Positions 54,086 to 64,000 of a stretch of DNA of 64,000 nucleotides are shown here, in pieces. The notes below the pieces were generated by a model that was not told the DNA's origin, searched no databases, and worked only from the letters and a program-made list of their open reading frames with translations. A program made the position numbers and the translations under genes. Each line of letters starts with the position of its first letter. The stretch's first letter is position 1. The DNA is taken from contig NZ_CP029552.1 of assembly GCF_003173775.1 (NCBI RefSeq), positions 6,469,001 to 6,533,000 on the forward strand. Reading direction: 5' to 3'. The DNA comes from Methylobacterium sp. 17Sr1-1 (lineage in GTDB: Bacteria; Pseudomonadota; Alphaproteobacteria; Rhizobiales; Beijerinckiaceae).

Positions 54086-54631
54086 ATGCAGGACGATCGG
54101 CGGCCGATCGCCAACGACGCGCGGCTGGCGGCGATCCGCCACGTGCTCACCGTCAACGGCCGGAGCGTGGCGGTGGAGGCCGCCCCCGGCACCCGCCTCC
54201 TCTACGTCCTGCGCAACGACCTGGAACTGAACGGACCGAAATACGGCTGCGGCCTCGGCCAGTGTGGCAGCTGCACGGTGCTGGTCGACGGCCGGGCCCT
54301 GCGCTCCTGCGCGATTCCGCTGCGCGCCGCGGTCGGGCGGCGGATCACCACCCTGGAGGGGCTGGCGCAGGGCGGGCGGCTGCACCCGGTGCAGGAGACC
54401 TTCATCGCCGAGAACGCCGCGCAATGCGGCTACTGCCTGAACGGCATGATCATGACCACCGTGGCGCTCCTGTCGGCCAATCCCGACCCGAGCGAGGCCG
54501 AGATCCGAGCCAGCCTCCAGAACAACCTGTGCCGCTGCGGCACCCATATCGAGATCCTGCGCGCCGTGCAGGCCGCAGCATCGCGGATGCGGACCGACGC
54601 ACAATCCCGATCCCTGGGAGACGAGGCATGA
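54086..54631 (+). CDS. (2Fe-2S) subunit of a molybdenum hydroxylase, NicA-like
   Basis: A 181-residue small subunit with two iron-sulfur domains. The plant-ferredoxin-type cluster is bound by GCGLGQCGSCTVLVDG plus the Cys in LRSCAIP. The second cluster is bound in the helical domain by AAQCGYCLNGMIMT and NNLCRCGTHIEI. All eight cysteines are present. It carries electrons from the molybdenum site of the next gene product, which overlaps by four bases (ATGA). In Pseudomonas NicA the same arrangement hydroxylates nicotinate. The N-terminal 20 residues before VLTVNGRSV are extra and unstructured. Confidence 0.92.
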   Translation: MQDDRRPIANDARLAAIRHVLTVNGRSVAVEAAPGTRLLYVLRNDLELNGPKYGCGLGQCGSCTVLVDGRALRSCAIPLRAAVGRRITTLEGLAQGGRLHPVQETFIAENAAQCGYCLNGMIMTTVALLSANPDPSEAEIRASLQNNLCRCGTHIEILRAVQAAASRMRTDAQSRSLGDEA

Positions 54632-57600
54632 CCCGGGAGCCCGCAAGCGACCGTCGCCACTGGCAGGAGGCGGACGACCTGCTGCTGGTCTACCGCGAGA
54701 CGATGGGCCGCCCGCCCCGCCTCGGCGATGCGCCGGGTGCGGCGCTGGCGGTGGGGCCGCAGCGCGCGCTCTACCTCGCGGTCGATGCCGAGGGCCGGGT
54801 CACCGCCTTCAACGGCCACGTCGATCTCGGCACCGGCATCCGTACCGCTCTGGCCCAGATCGTCGCCGAGGAGCTGGACGTGCCGCTCGCCCACGTGGCG
54901 ATGGAGCTCGGCAGCACCGCCACCGCCCCCGACCAGGGCGGCACCATCGCGAGCGAGACGATCCAGATCGCCGCCATTCCCCTGCGCCTGGCCGCCGCCA
55001 CCGCCCGCCGCCACCTCGTCGAGGCGGCCTCGCGCCGGCTCAACCGCGGCGTCGCGGAACTCGTCGTCGAGGCCGGCACCGTCCGGGTCGCGGCGGAGCC
55101 GGACCTGAGCATCGCTTACGGCGCGCTGGTGCGGGGAAGCCGCACCGAGGTGACCCTCGATCCCGATGCGGCGGTGAAGCCGGTGGCGGAGTACACCCTC
55201 GTCGGCCGGCCGGTGCCGCGGGTCGACATCCCGGACAAGGCCGTCGGCGCCTGGACCTACGTCCATGACGTGCGGGTGCCCGGCATGGTGCATGGCCGCG
55301 TGGTCCGGCCGCCCTGTGCCGGGGTCGACACGGGTCTGGGCGGGATGCTGGTCTCGGTGGACGAAGCCTCGGTCGCCCATATCCCGGGCCTCATCGCGGT
55401 GGTCGTCGTCGGGGACTTCGTCGGCGTGGTCGCCGCGCGCGAGGAGAACGCGGCGGAAGCCGCGCGCTGCCTGTCCGTGACCTGGCGGCCCGGAGAAGAC
55501 CTCCCCGACCTCAACCGGCCCGAGGCGCCCTTGCGCGCCAACCCCGCCACGGCGCGCAGGCTCCTCGACCGCGGCGACGTCGAGCGGGCGCTGACCCACG
55601 CCGAGGCGCGGCTCGACCGGACCTATGTCTGGCCCTACCAGATGCACGGCTCGATCGGCCCGTCCTGCGCCGTGGCCGAGTTCCGTGACGGCGATCTCGT
55701 GGTGTGGTCCGGCACCCAGAACCCGCACGTCCTGCAAAGCGACCTCGCGCTCCTCCTCGACCTGCCCGAGGAGCGGATCGCGATCGAGCGCCACGAGGCG
55801 GCGGGCTGCTACGGCCGCAACTGCGCCGACGACGTCGCGGCCGACGCCGCTCTCCTCGCCCGGGCGGTCGGCCGGCCGGTGCGGGTGCAGCTCACCCGCG
55901 AGCAGGAGCATGCCTGGGAGCCGAAGGGCGCGGCGCAGGTGATGGACGTGCGCGGCGGCCTCGATGCCGAGGGCGGACCGGCGGCCTACGATTTCGAGAC
56001 CCGCTACCCCTCGAACGGCGCGCCGACGCTCGCGCTGATCCTCACCGGCAAGGTGTCGGCGACGCCGGCGACCTACCCGATGGGCGACCGCACGGCGGTG
56101 CCGCCTTACGCCTTCGGCCACGCCCGGGTGACGGTGCACGACATGCCGCCGATCGCCCGCGCCTCCTGGATGCGCGGCGTCTCGGCCCTGCCCAACACCT
56201 TCGCGCACGAATCATACATCGACGAACTCGCCACTGCCGCCGGCGTCGACCCGATCGCGTACCGCCTCCGCTACCTGGGCGATCCCCGCGCCGCCGACCT
56301 CGTCCGGGCGGTGGCCGAGCGGGCGGCCTGGGTGCCGCACACGGTGCCCGGCACCCATGGCGGATCCGGCGACATCCTCTACGGGCGGGGCTTCGCCTAC
56401 GCGGTCTACGTCCACGGGCCGTTCCCCGGAAAGGCCGCGGCCTGGGCCGCCTGGGTGGCGGACGTGGCGGTCAACCGGGTCACCGGCGAGGTCGCGGTGA
56501 CCCGGGTGGTGGTGGGCCAGGATTCCGGGCTGATGATCAACCCCGACGGGGTGCGCCACCAGATCCACGGCAACGTCATCCAGTCGACGAGCCGGGTCCT
56601 CAAGGAATCGGTCGGCTTCGACGCCACCGGGGTGACGAGCCGCGAGTGGGGCAGCTACCCGATCCTCGCCTTCCCGCAGGTCCCCGAGATCGACGTGCTG
56701 ATGCTGCCGCGCCAGGACCAGCCGCCGCTCGGGGCCGGTGAATCCGCCTCGGTGCCGAGTGCCGCAGCGATCACCAACGCGCTGTTCGACGCCACCGGGA
56801 TCCGCTTCCGCGAACTCCCGCTCACGGCCGAGGCCGTCCGCGCCGCCCTCAACCCGCCGCGGATCGCCGGGCCCGACAATCCCGCGCCGCGCCGCCGCCG
56901 CGGCGTCCTCGCCGGCCTGTTCGGGGCCGGCGCCGGGGCGCTCGCGCTCGCCACCACCCTCCTGCCCTGGCGCCCGGCCTATCCGTCGATCGAGCGGCCG
57001 GACCCGGCGGCCTATTCCGCCGCCACCATCGCGCAAGGGCGCCTCGTCGCGGCGGCGGGCGCCTGCCTCGTCTGCCATGTCGGGCCCGACGGCCGGTCCT
57101 TCGCCGGCGGGCGCGGGCTGGAGACGCCGTTCGGCCTCGTCTACGCCTCGAACATCACGCCGGATGTGGAAAGCGGCATCGGCGCCTGGTCCTACCCCGC
57201 CTTCGCGCGGGCGATGCGCGAGGGCGTGTCGCGGGACGGGCACCACCTCTACCCGGCCCATCCCTATACCAGCTTCGCCGGCGTCTCGGAGCGCGACCTG
57301 CAGGCGCTCTACGCCTACCTGATGGCGCAAGGACCGGTGGCGGCGACGGTTCCCGAGACCGCCTTGCGGGCTCCGTTCAACCTCCGGCCGCTGATGGCGG
57401 GCTGGAACGCGCTCTTCCACCGCCCGCCGACCTTCGCCGATCCGGCCCGCGGCCCGGACTGGAACCGCGGCGCCTACCTCGTCGAGGCCCTGGGCCATTG
57501 CGGCGCCTGCCACACCCCGCGCAACGCGCTCGGGGCGGAGAGCCGGGACGGGGCGCGCCTCACCGGCGGCTTCGCCGACGGCTGGGAGGCGCCGGCCCTC

Positions 57601-58176
57601 GCGGGCCTGTCCCGCTCGCCCCTGCCCTGGAGCGAGGACGACTTCTTCGCCTACCTGCGGACGGGCCGCTCGCCCCGCCACGGCAGCGCCGCCGGCCCGA
57701 TGGCCGACGTGGTCGCCTCCTTAGGCCCCCTGCCGGATTCCGACATCCGCGCCATGGCGATCTACCTCGCGAGCCTCGCCCGCGCGGCCCCCGGCCCTGT
57801 CGCGGCGAGCGCGAGCGTACCTGCGCCCGGCGCCTCGTCCCTGTTCCAGGGCGCCTGCGCCTCCTGCCACGAGGGCGGGGCCGGCGGGGAGCTGGTGCCG
57901 CTCGGCCTCGTCACGGCCGTCCACAGCGCGCATCCGGACAACCTGATCCAGGCGGTGCTCAACGGCATCGCGGCCGCCGCCGAGCGCTTCCCCGCCCCCG
58001 ACCCCTCGGCGCCCCCCGCCGCGATGCCGGCCTTCCGCGACACCTTCACCGACCGGCAGGTGGCGGAGGTCGTCGCCTATACCCGCGCCCGCTACGCGCC
58101 GGATGCGCCGGAATGGCCGGGGCTGGAAGCAGCGGTGGCGCGGGTGCGGGGATTGAAGCCGCACGCCGCGTGGTGA
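54628..58176 (+). CDS. Molybdopterin hydroxylase large subunit fused to triple-haem cytochrome c, NicB-like
   Basis: A 1182-residue protein close in size and layout to nicotinate dehydrogenase NicB. Residues about 20-750 form the molybdopterin domain (LGTGIRTALAQIVAEELDVP, GTQNPHVLQSDLALLLDLPE, RASWMRGVSALPNTFAHESY, and LGAGESASVPSAAAITNALF with the conserved Glu). A membrane segment follows (VLAGLFGAGAGALALATTLL, about 760-780). Three haem c sites complete it: CLVCH (about 812), CGACH (about 957) and CASCH (about 1078). Electrons would pass from substrate via the 2Fe-2S subunit and haems to the respiratory chain. The substrate could be nicotinate, another N-heterocycle or an aldehyde. The ATG overlaps the small-subunit stop. 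Confidence 0.9.
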   Translation: MTREPASDRRHWQEADDLLLVYRETMGRPPRLGDAPGAALAVGPQRALYLAVDAEGRVTAFNGHVDLGTGIRTALAQIVAEELDVPLAHVAMELGSTATAPDQGGTIASETIQIAAIPLRLAAATARRHLVEAASRRLNRGVAELVVEAGTVRVAAEPDLSIAYGALVRGSRTEVTLDPDAAVKPVAEYTLVGRPVPRVDIPDKAVGAWTYVHDVRVPGMVHGRVVRPPCAGVDTGLGGMLVSVDEASVAHIPGLIAVVVVGDFVGVVAAREENAAEAARCLSVTWRPGEDLPDLNRPEAPLRANPATARRLLDRGDVERALTHAEARLDRTYVWPYQMHGSIGPSCAVAEFRDGDLVVWSGTQNPHVLQSDLALLLDLPEERIAIERHEAAGCYGRNCADDVAADAALLARAVGRPVRVQLTREQEHAWEPKGAAQVMDVRGGLDAEGGPAAYDFETRYPSNGAPTLALILTGKVSATPATYPMGDRTAVPPYAFGHARVTVHDMPPIARASWMRGVSALPNTFAHESYIDELATAAGVDPIAYRLRYLGDPRAADLVRAVAERAAWVPHTVPGTHGGSGDILYGRGFAYAVYVHGPFPGKAAAWAAWVADVAVNRVTGEVAVTRVVVGQDSGLMINPDGVRHQIHGNVIQSTSRVLKESVGFDATGVTSREWGSYPILAFPQVPEIDVLMLPRQDQPPLGAGESASVPSAAAITNALFDATGIRFRELPLTAEAVRAALNPPRIAGPDNPAPRRRRGVLAGLFGAGAGALALATTLLPWRPAYPSIERPDPAAYSAATIAQGRLVAAAGACLVCHVGPDGRSFAGGRGLETPFGLVYASNITPDVESGIGAWSYPAFARAMREGVSRDGHHLYPAHPYTSFAGVSERDLQALYAYLMAQGPVAATVPETALRAPFNLRPLMAGWNALFHRPPTFADPARGPDWNRGAYLVEALGHCGACHTPRNALGAESRDGARLTGGFADGWEAPALAGLSRSPLPWSEDDFFAYLRTGRSPRHGSAAGPMADVVASLGPLPDSDIRAMAIYLASLARAAPGPVAASASVPAPGASSLFQGACASCHEGGAGGELVPLGLVTAVHSAHPDNLIQAVLNGIAAAAERFPAPDPSAPPAAMPAFRDTFTDRQVAEVVAYTRARYAPDAPEWPGLEAAVARVRGLKPHAAW

Positions 58177-58222
58177 CGGTTCGCCGCGCCGGGGTGACGG
58201 GCGCTCCCCGCGACAGGCCGCC

Positions 58223-59308
58223 TCACGCCCCCAGCCGGTCCGCCACGTCCTGCGCCAGCGACAGGCTCGAGGTCAGCCCCGGGCTCTCGATGCCGAACAG
58301 GTGCACCAGCCCCGGCAGCCCGTGCTCGGCCGGGCCGTCGATGAGGAAGTCGGCGGCCCCCTCCCCCGGGCCGGACAGTTTTGGGCGGATGCCCGCATAG
58401 TCGGGCACCAGGGCGCCGTCGGGGAGCGCGGGCCAGTAGCGGCGGATGGCGGCGTAGAACAAGGCGCCACGGCCGGGATCGACCTCGTAATCGGGCGCGT
58501 CGATCCACTCGACGTCGGGGCCGAAACGCATCCGGCCGGCGAGATCCAGGGTGAGGTGGATGCCCAATCCCCCCTCGACCGGGGCGGGATAGATCAGCCG
58601 CGAGAAGGCCGGGCGCCCGGTGCAGCCGAAGTAATTGCCCTTGGCGAGCACGAGGCGCGGCACCCGCGCTTCGGGGTAGCCCTCGGTCGCCCGGGCGAGG
58701 GTCTGCGCGCCGAAGCTCGCGGTGTTGACGACGGCGTCGACCGCGAGGGCGTCGTCGCCGAAATGTGCGGTCCAGCCCTCGCCCGGGCGGGTCAGACGGG
58801 AGATCGGAGTGTTGAAGGCGAGGGCACCGCCCGCATCCTCGATGTCGCCCTGCAGCGCCAGCATCAGGGCGTGGCTGTCGACGATGCCGGTCTCGGTCGA
58901 GAGGAGCGCGGCGTTGCAGGTCAGGTTCGGCTCGAGGCGCCGCGCTTGCCGGCCGTCGAGGAGCGACAGGCCCTCGACGCCGTTCTCGACGCCTTGCGCG
59001 TGGATCGCCGCGATCTTAGGCCCCTCGGGCTCGGTCGCCGCGACGATCAGCTTGCCGATCTTCGCGTGCGGCACCCCGTGGCTCTGGCAGAAGGCGTAGA
59101 GCCGGCGCCGGCCCTCGACGCAGTGGTGCGCCCGGAGTGAGCCCGTGGGATAGTACATCCCGGCATGGATCACCTCGGAATTGCGCGAGGACACGCCGGT
59201 CCCGATGCCGCCCTCCGCCTCCGCGACGATCACCTCGTGGCCGCGCAGGGCCAGTTCCCGACCGATCGCGAGGCCGACCACGCCGGCACCGACGACGAGC
59301 ACCATCAT
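58223..59308 (-). CDS. FAD-dependent oxidoreductase, L-2-hydroxyglutarate oxidase-like
   Basis: A 361-residue DAO-fold flavoprotein. The dinucleotide motif is VLVVGAGVVGLAIGRELALR (residues 3-22), followed by GTGVSSRNSEVIHAGMYYPT, a signature of the L-2-hydroxyglutarate dehydrogenase/oxidase group, and LVLAKGNYFGCTGRPAFSRL. The C-terminal PDYAGIRPKLSG and HLFGIESPGLTSSLSLAQDV complete the flavin site. It probably oxidises an L-2-hydroxy acid. It ends close to the converging NicB-like gene and is preceded by the pckA terminator. The exact substrate is inferred from family. Confidence 0.88.
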   Translation of the reverse strand: MMVLVVGAGVVGLAIGRELALRGHEVIVAEAEGGIGTGVSSRNSEVIHAGMYYPTGSLRAHHCVEGRRRLYAFCQSHGVPHAKIGKLIVAATEPEGPKIAAIHAQGVENGVEGLSLLDGRQARRLEPNLTCNAALLSTETGIVDSHALMLALQGDIEDAGGALAFNTPISRLTRPGEGWTAHFGDDALAVDAVVNTASFGAQTLARATEGYPEARVPRLVLAKGNYFGCTGRPAFSRLIYPAPVEGGLGIHLTLDLAGRMRFGPDVEWIDAPDYEVDPGRGALFYAAIRRYWPALPDGALVPDYAGIRPKLSGPGEGAADFLIDGPAEHGLPGLVHLFGIESPGLTSSLSLAQDVADRLGA

Positions 59309-59350
59309 CGGCCGCTCCTCCCTGTTTCTTCGTGTGGGCTTCTACGACGC

Positions 59351-59381
59351 AAAAGGGCCCCTCTCCAGGGGAGAGGGGCCC
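59351..59381 (-). terminator. Rho-independent terminator of pckA
   Basis: A perfect 12-base stem GGGCCCCTCTCC / GGAGAGGGGCCC (59355-59366 / 59370-59381, loop of three) is followed on the minus strand by TTTT (59354-59351). It lies 25 bases after the pckA stop. Confidence 0.85.
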
Positions 59382-59405
59382 TCAGGTTCACCGAACCCCG
59401 GCTGT

Positions 59406-61016
<1,611 letters not shown>

Positions 61017-61243
61017 GCCTGTTCCTCCTGGCGCCGACCTTGGAGAACCCGGCGTCGCCGGTCCGGATCGGGCCGAATGACTTCACGCTCGCGTCCGGCG
61101 CGGCGACCGTGCCTGTCCTAGCAGGTCGCGCGCCCCCGCGCCGAGGCCGATCAAGGGGCCTCGATAGGCTGCTTTAGTAGGTGGCGAACCTTCACGGTTC
61201 AATCGAATTCGCCGTGAGCGCCCCTGACAGGCTCGACTTTGTG

Positions 61244-62011
61244 TCAGGAGCCGGGGACGGCGCGCGCCTGCGCCGCCATCGCCACCAGGGTGGGGCGCAG
61301 GGCGGCGGGGCTCGCCAGGCGCTCCGGAAACACGACCCGGGCGGTGCGGTCGCCGGCCATCAGGTCGAGCCCCTCCGGGTCGAACCCGGTCAGGCGCCAC
61401 GGTCCGGGCTCCTCGCCGGCGAGCCGCGTGGCGTAGAGCGCGACGGCGTCGGCATGGTCCTCGTTCATGTGGGCGATGGCGCCCGGCTCGGATTCGGCGA
61501 GCCCGTCGAGCCCCGAGAGGTCGGTGAGGAGTTCCCCAGCCGTCAGCGTCGCGGCCCGGGCGAAGCCCCCGTTGAGGTGGCCGGCCCGGACCGCGAGGCG
61601 GAAGAACGCGAAATCCGGAAAATCGGCGTAGAGCGCGGCCTTCGGGTGGCGGGCGAGGAAGCGCGTCCGCACCCGCGCCTCGGTCGTCCGCTCCGCCACG
61701 CCCGTCACGGTCAGGCGCGGATGGGCGAGCGGATCGCCCTTGCCGCCCGGGCTCAGCAGCAGCGAGCAGCGCGGATCGGCCTCCAGGTTGAGGGTATGGG
61801 CCGAGAGGCGCGAGAGCAGCAGGAGCGGCGTCCCGTCGGAATCCGTCGCCACGGTGACGAGCGACGCGAAGGGGGCGCCGCCCTCTCGCTCCAGGGTCGC
61901 GAGGGCGCCCGAGCGCACTGTTCGCAGCAAGGACTTGGCGAGGCCGATCGCGTCGAACGGCGCCTCGGCGGCCGGCAGCGGCGCGGCCTGCTTCCTCTCT
62001 CCCTCCGCCAT
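61244..62011 (-). CDS. HugZ/pyridoxamine-oxidase-like split-barrel protein
   Basis: A 255-residue protein with a flavin-type split-barrel domain ([20 protein letters not shown], about residues 36-55, and [20 protein letters not shown]) and a C-terminal DUF2470-type domain ([20 protein letters not shown], about 180-199, with HMNEDH). That combination is typical of HugZ-like haem-utilisation proteins, and also of general-stress FMN-binding proteins. The histidine-acid motif may bind haem or metal. It is divergent to chvI and lies in tandem with pckA across about 230 bases. Haem use is a family-based suggestion only. Confidence 0.85.
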   Translation of the reverse strand: MAEGERKQAAPLPAAEAPFDAIGLAKSLLRTVRSGALATLEREGGAPFASLVTVATDSDGTPLLLLSRLSAHTLNLEADPRCSLLLSPGGKGDPLAHPRLTVTGVAERTTEARVRTRFLARHPKAALYADFPDFAFFRLAVRAGHLNGGFARAATLTAGELLTDLSGLDGLAESEPGAIAHMNEDHADAVALYATRLAGEEPGPWRLTGFDPEGLDLMAGDRTARVVFPERLASPAALRPTLVAMAAQARAVPGS

Positions 62012-62321
62012 GTCGTCCCTCTCGCGCCCTGCGTGCCTCGTGCCCTACCTTGGCGTCGGCGGACGGGCCCGTCCAGGCCGCGGGACGCCGCGGCGAGCCG
62101 GGCCGGACCTGCTCCGCCTGTGGCCGCCTCGCCACGGGTGCTCGCTTTTTCGGCGGGATGGCCTTAAGGGAGTCCGAATCGTGGCGTCGTCGCCACTGTC
62201 CAGCCTTTTTCCGGACGGGGGCGGCGGCTCACGAGATCTGCCCCGGAACCGGTTTCAGTCGGGTGGCGTTCAGCAGGGCCGGTATGTCCTGCGAGCGACG
62301 CCCGAGCCCCAGGGAACGCCC
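62012..62321. other. Divergent promoter region of the HugZ-like gene and chvI
   Basis: This 310-base spacer should hold both promoters. The chvI ATG is preceded by an AGGGAACG ribosome site. No palindrome or known operator could be assigned. Confidence 0.5.
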
Positions 62322-63038
62322 ATGCCGACCATCGCCCTCGTCGATGACGACCGCAACATCCTGACCTCCGTGTCGATCGCCCTGGAGACCGAGGGCTACC
62401 GGATCCAGACCTACACCGACGGGGCCTCCGCCCTCGACGGGCTGAAGCACTCGCCGCCCGACCTCGCGATCTTCGACATCAAGATGCCGCGCATGGACGG
62501 GATGGAGCTCCTGCGCCGCCTGCGCCAGAAATCCGACCTGCCGGTGATCTTCCTGACCTCGAAGGACGAGGAGATCGACGAGCTGTTCGGCCTCAAGATG
62601 GGCGCCGACGACTTCATCCGGAAGCCGTTCTCGCAGCGCCTGCTGGTCGAGCGGGTCAAGGCGGTGTTGCGCCGCTTCGCCGCCAAGGAGGCCGGGCCCG
62701 GCGCCTCGGCCCGCGAGGCGGAGGCCGCCGCCGCCCGCTCGCTCGAGCGCGGCCAGCTGATGATGGACCCGGAGCGCCACACCTGCACATGGAAGGGCGA
62801 GCCGGTGACGCTTACCGTGACCGAGTTCCTGATCCTGCAGGCTCTGGCCCAGCGCCCCGGCGTCGTGAAGAGCCGCAACGCCCTGATGGACGCGGCCTAC
62901 GACGACCAGGTCTACGTCGACGACCGCACCATCGACAGCCACATCAAGCGCCTTCGCAAGAAGTTCAAGGTGACCGACAACAGCTTCGACATGATCGAGA
63001 CGCTGTACGGCGTCGGCTACCGTTTCAAGGAAATGTGA
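62322..63038 (+). CDS. chvI: Two-component response regulator ChvI
   Basis: A 238-residue OmpR-type regulator. The receiver has the acidic pocket [11 protein letters not shown], the phospho-acceptor D52 in [12 protein letters not shown], and Lys in [12 protein letters not shown]. The winged-helix output domain (about residues 140-238) shows [20 protein letters not shown] and [20 protein letters not shown], ending [10 protein letters not shown] as in ChvI/ExoR-linked regulators. It controls envelope, acid-stress and symbiosis genes in related genera. The kinase gene chvG starts 28 bases downstream. Identification as ChvI rests on the neighbourhood and the sequence style. Confidence 0.93.
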   Translation: MPTIALVDDDRNILTSVSIALETEGYRIQTYTDGASALDGLKHSPPDLAIFDIKMPRMDGMELLRRLRQKSDLPVIFLTSKDEEIDELFGLKMGADDFIRKPFSQRLLVERVKAVLRRFAAKEAGPGASAREAEAAAARSLERGQLMMDPERHTCTWKGEPVTLTVTEFLILQALAQRPGVVKSRNALMDAAYDDQVYVDDRTIDSHIKRLRKKFKVTDNSFDMIETLYGVGYRFKEM

Positions 63039-63066
63039 GTCGCTTGACCAGCAGAGATGTGACCGC

Positions 63067-64000
63067 GTGAGCGACGGATCGGCTCTCGGCGCCGTGCGCC
63101 GCCTGCTCGCCAACAAGGGATTGACCCGGGGCCGCCTCCTCGGCGGTGCGGGCCCGAGGCCGTCGAGCGAGATCGACCCCGACGCCGAGGCCGCGCGCGA
63201 GCCGTTCGGCCTGCGGACGGTCCGGCGCTGGATCGCCCAGCGCTTCGCTTCGAGCCTGACCCGGCGCATCGTGGTCCTGAACCTCGCCGGGCTGATCGCG
63301 CTGCTGATCGGCTTCCTCTACCTCAACCAGTTCCGCCAGGGCCTGATCGAGGCGCGGGTGCAGAGCCTGCTGACGCAGGGCGACATCATCGCCGGCGCCA
63401 TCGCGGCCTCGGCCACCGTCGACACCGACGCGATCACCATCGATCCCGACCGCCTGCTCCAGCTCCAGGCCGGCGAGGCAGGGGCCTACGGCGACGAGGC
63501 CCCGTCGGGCCTGGAATTCTCCCTCAACCCGGAGCGGGTCGCCCCGCTCCTGCGCCGCCTGATCACGCCGACCGGCACCCGCGCCCGGGTCTACGACCGC
63601 GACGGCACGATGCTGATCGATTCGCGCGGCCTCTACATCCGCGGCGACCTCAGCCGCGACCCGCCGCCAGCCCGCAAGGACAGCCCGAACCTGATCGAGC
63701 AGGCCTGGAACGCGGTGCGCAGCCACGTGCCGGGCCTCGGCCGCCCCTCCTCCGCCGACGAGCCGGGCCCCGCCGACGGGCGCACCCTGCCGGAGGTGCA
63801 GCGGGCGCTGGCCGGCGCCCGCGGCACTTTGGTGCGCCGCAACGGCCCGGGCGAGACCATCGTGTCGGTCGCGGTGCCGATCCAGCGCGGCCGCACCGTC
63901 CGGGGCGCCCTGCTGCTCTCGACCCAGGAAGGCGACATCGACAAGATCATCGCCGCCGAGCGCTTCTCGCTCCTGCAGGTCTTCATCATCGCGGCGCTCG
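63067..64000 (+). CDS. chvG: Sensor histidine kinase ChvG (N-terminal part, cut by window end)
   Basis: The first 311 codons of a sensor kinase from a GTG at 63067. A cytoplasmic start is followed by SLTRRIVVLNLAGLIALLIG (TM1, about residues 62-82). Then comes a periplasmic sensor with QGDIIAGAIAASATVDTDAI and PTGTRARVYDRDGTMLIDSR, typical of ChvG/ExoS. TM2 begins at the very end (LLQVFIIAAL). HAMP, dimerisation and ATPase domains lie beyond the window. It phosphorylates ChvI and is held in check in rhizobia by the periplasmic protein ExoR. The GTG is preferred because ATG alternatives are blocked by stops. Confidence 0.92.
   Translation, partial: MSDGSALGAVRRLLANKGLTRGRLLGGAGPRPSSEIDPDAEAAREPFGLRTVRRWIAQRFASSLTRRIVVLNLAGLIALLIGFLYLNQFRQGLIEARVQSLLTQGDIIAGAIAASATVDTDAITIDPDRLLQLQAGEAGAYGDEAPSGLEFSLNPERVAPLLRRLITPTGTRARVYDRDGTMLIDSRGLYIRGDLSRDPPPARKDSPNLIEQAWNAVRSHVPGLGRPSSADEPGPADGRTLPEVQRALAGARGTLVRRNGPGETIVSVAVPIQRGRTVRGALLLSTQEGDIDKIIAAERFSLLQVFIIAAL

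Overview
The window looks like chromosomal DNA from a Methylobacterium-like alphaproteobacterium (Hyphomicrobiales). The support is a very GC-rich base composition, the order pckA(-), HugZ-like(-), chvI(+), chvG(+), a metK-trmB block preceded by an XRE regulator, a DUF6894-type small protein, an Omp25-like/OprB porin fusion, many short palindromic intergenic repeats, and a tRNA-Arg(CCU) interrupted by a group I intron as known in other alphaproteobacteria. Genus is an inference from gene content; no database search was possible.

Layout. 1-4131: the end of an amino-acid ABC ATPase, two tandem periplasmic solute-binding paralogues, a luciferase-like monooxygenase and a cysteine-synthase-like PLP enzyme, which read as an organosulfur uptake and use cluster. 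4317-4640: a broken TetR gene. 4867-8344: OsmC plus a complete NMT1/sulfonate-type ABC importer. 8345-11088: decayed accessory DNA (a frameshifted unknown gene and a dead IS4-type element with inverted repeats) lying against the 3' end of a tRNA-Gly(UCC). 11238-13525: M48 lipoprotein protease and a nuclease-fold protein. 13614-14235: intron-containing tRNA-Arg(CCU) followed by the ruined N-terminus of an integrase. 14236-18175: small hypothetical, membrane and degraded genes (DUF6894, MgtC, truncated GGDEF). 18408-22501: XRE regulator, metK, trmB, M17 aminopeptidase. 22508-24902: EcsC gene with a homopolymer frameshift and an AmpG-like MFS permease. 25126-26687: LOV-type blue-light histidine kinase translationally coupled to a response regulator. 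26688-28752: an AT-rich stretch, a subtilisin-like protein lacking its catalytic Asp, and a small protein resembling a free-standing I9 propeptide/inhibitor. This is the most unusual locus here.

28883-46518 is mainly housekeeping and envelope: mutS, malic enzyme, metallophosphoesterase, glycine-zipper protein, GGDEF-EAL protein, FAH-family hydrolase, a double-barrel porin, an SGNH acyltransferase, a PAS-HTH regulator and an acyl-CoA dehydrogenase. 46599-53847 holds an alpha/beta hydrolase, a chemoreceptor, NAD(P)H-hydrate dehydratase, a histidine phosphatase and a Phd/VapC toxin-antitoxin pair. 54086-58176 encodes a NicAB-like molybdenum hydroxylase whose large subunit carries three cytochrome c haem sites. 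58223-64000 holds an LhgO-like flavoprotein, pckA, a HugZ-like protein and the chvI-chvG two-component system, with chvG cut by the window end.

Four structured intergenic repeat types occur, one of them (20151-20250 and 49799-49900) twice. At least six genes are visibly broken, clustered near the tRNAs and in the accessory stretches.
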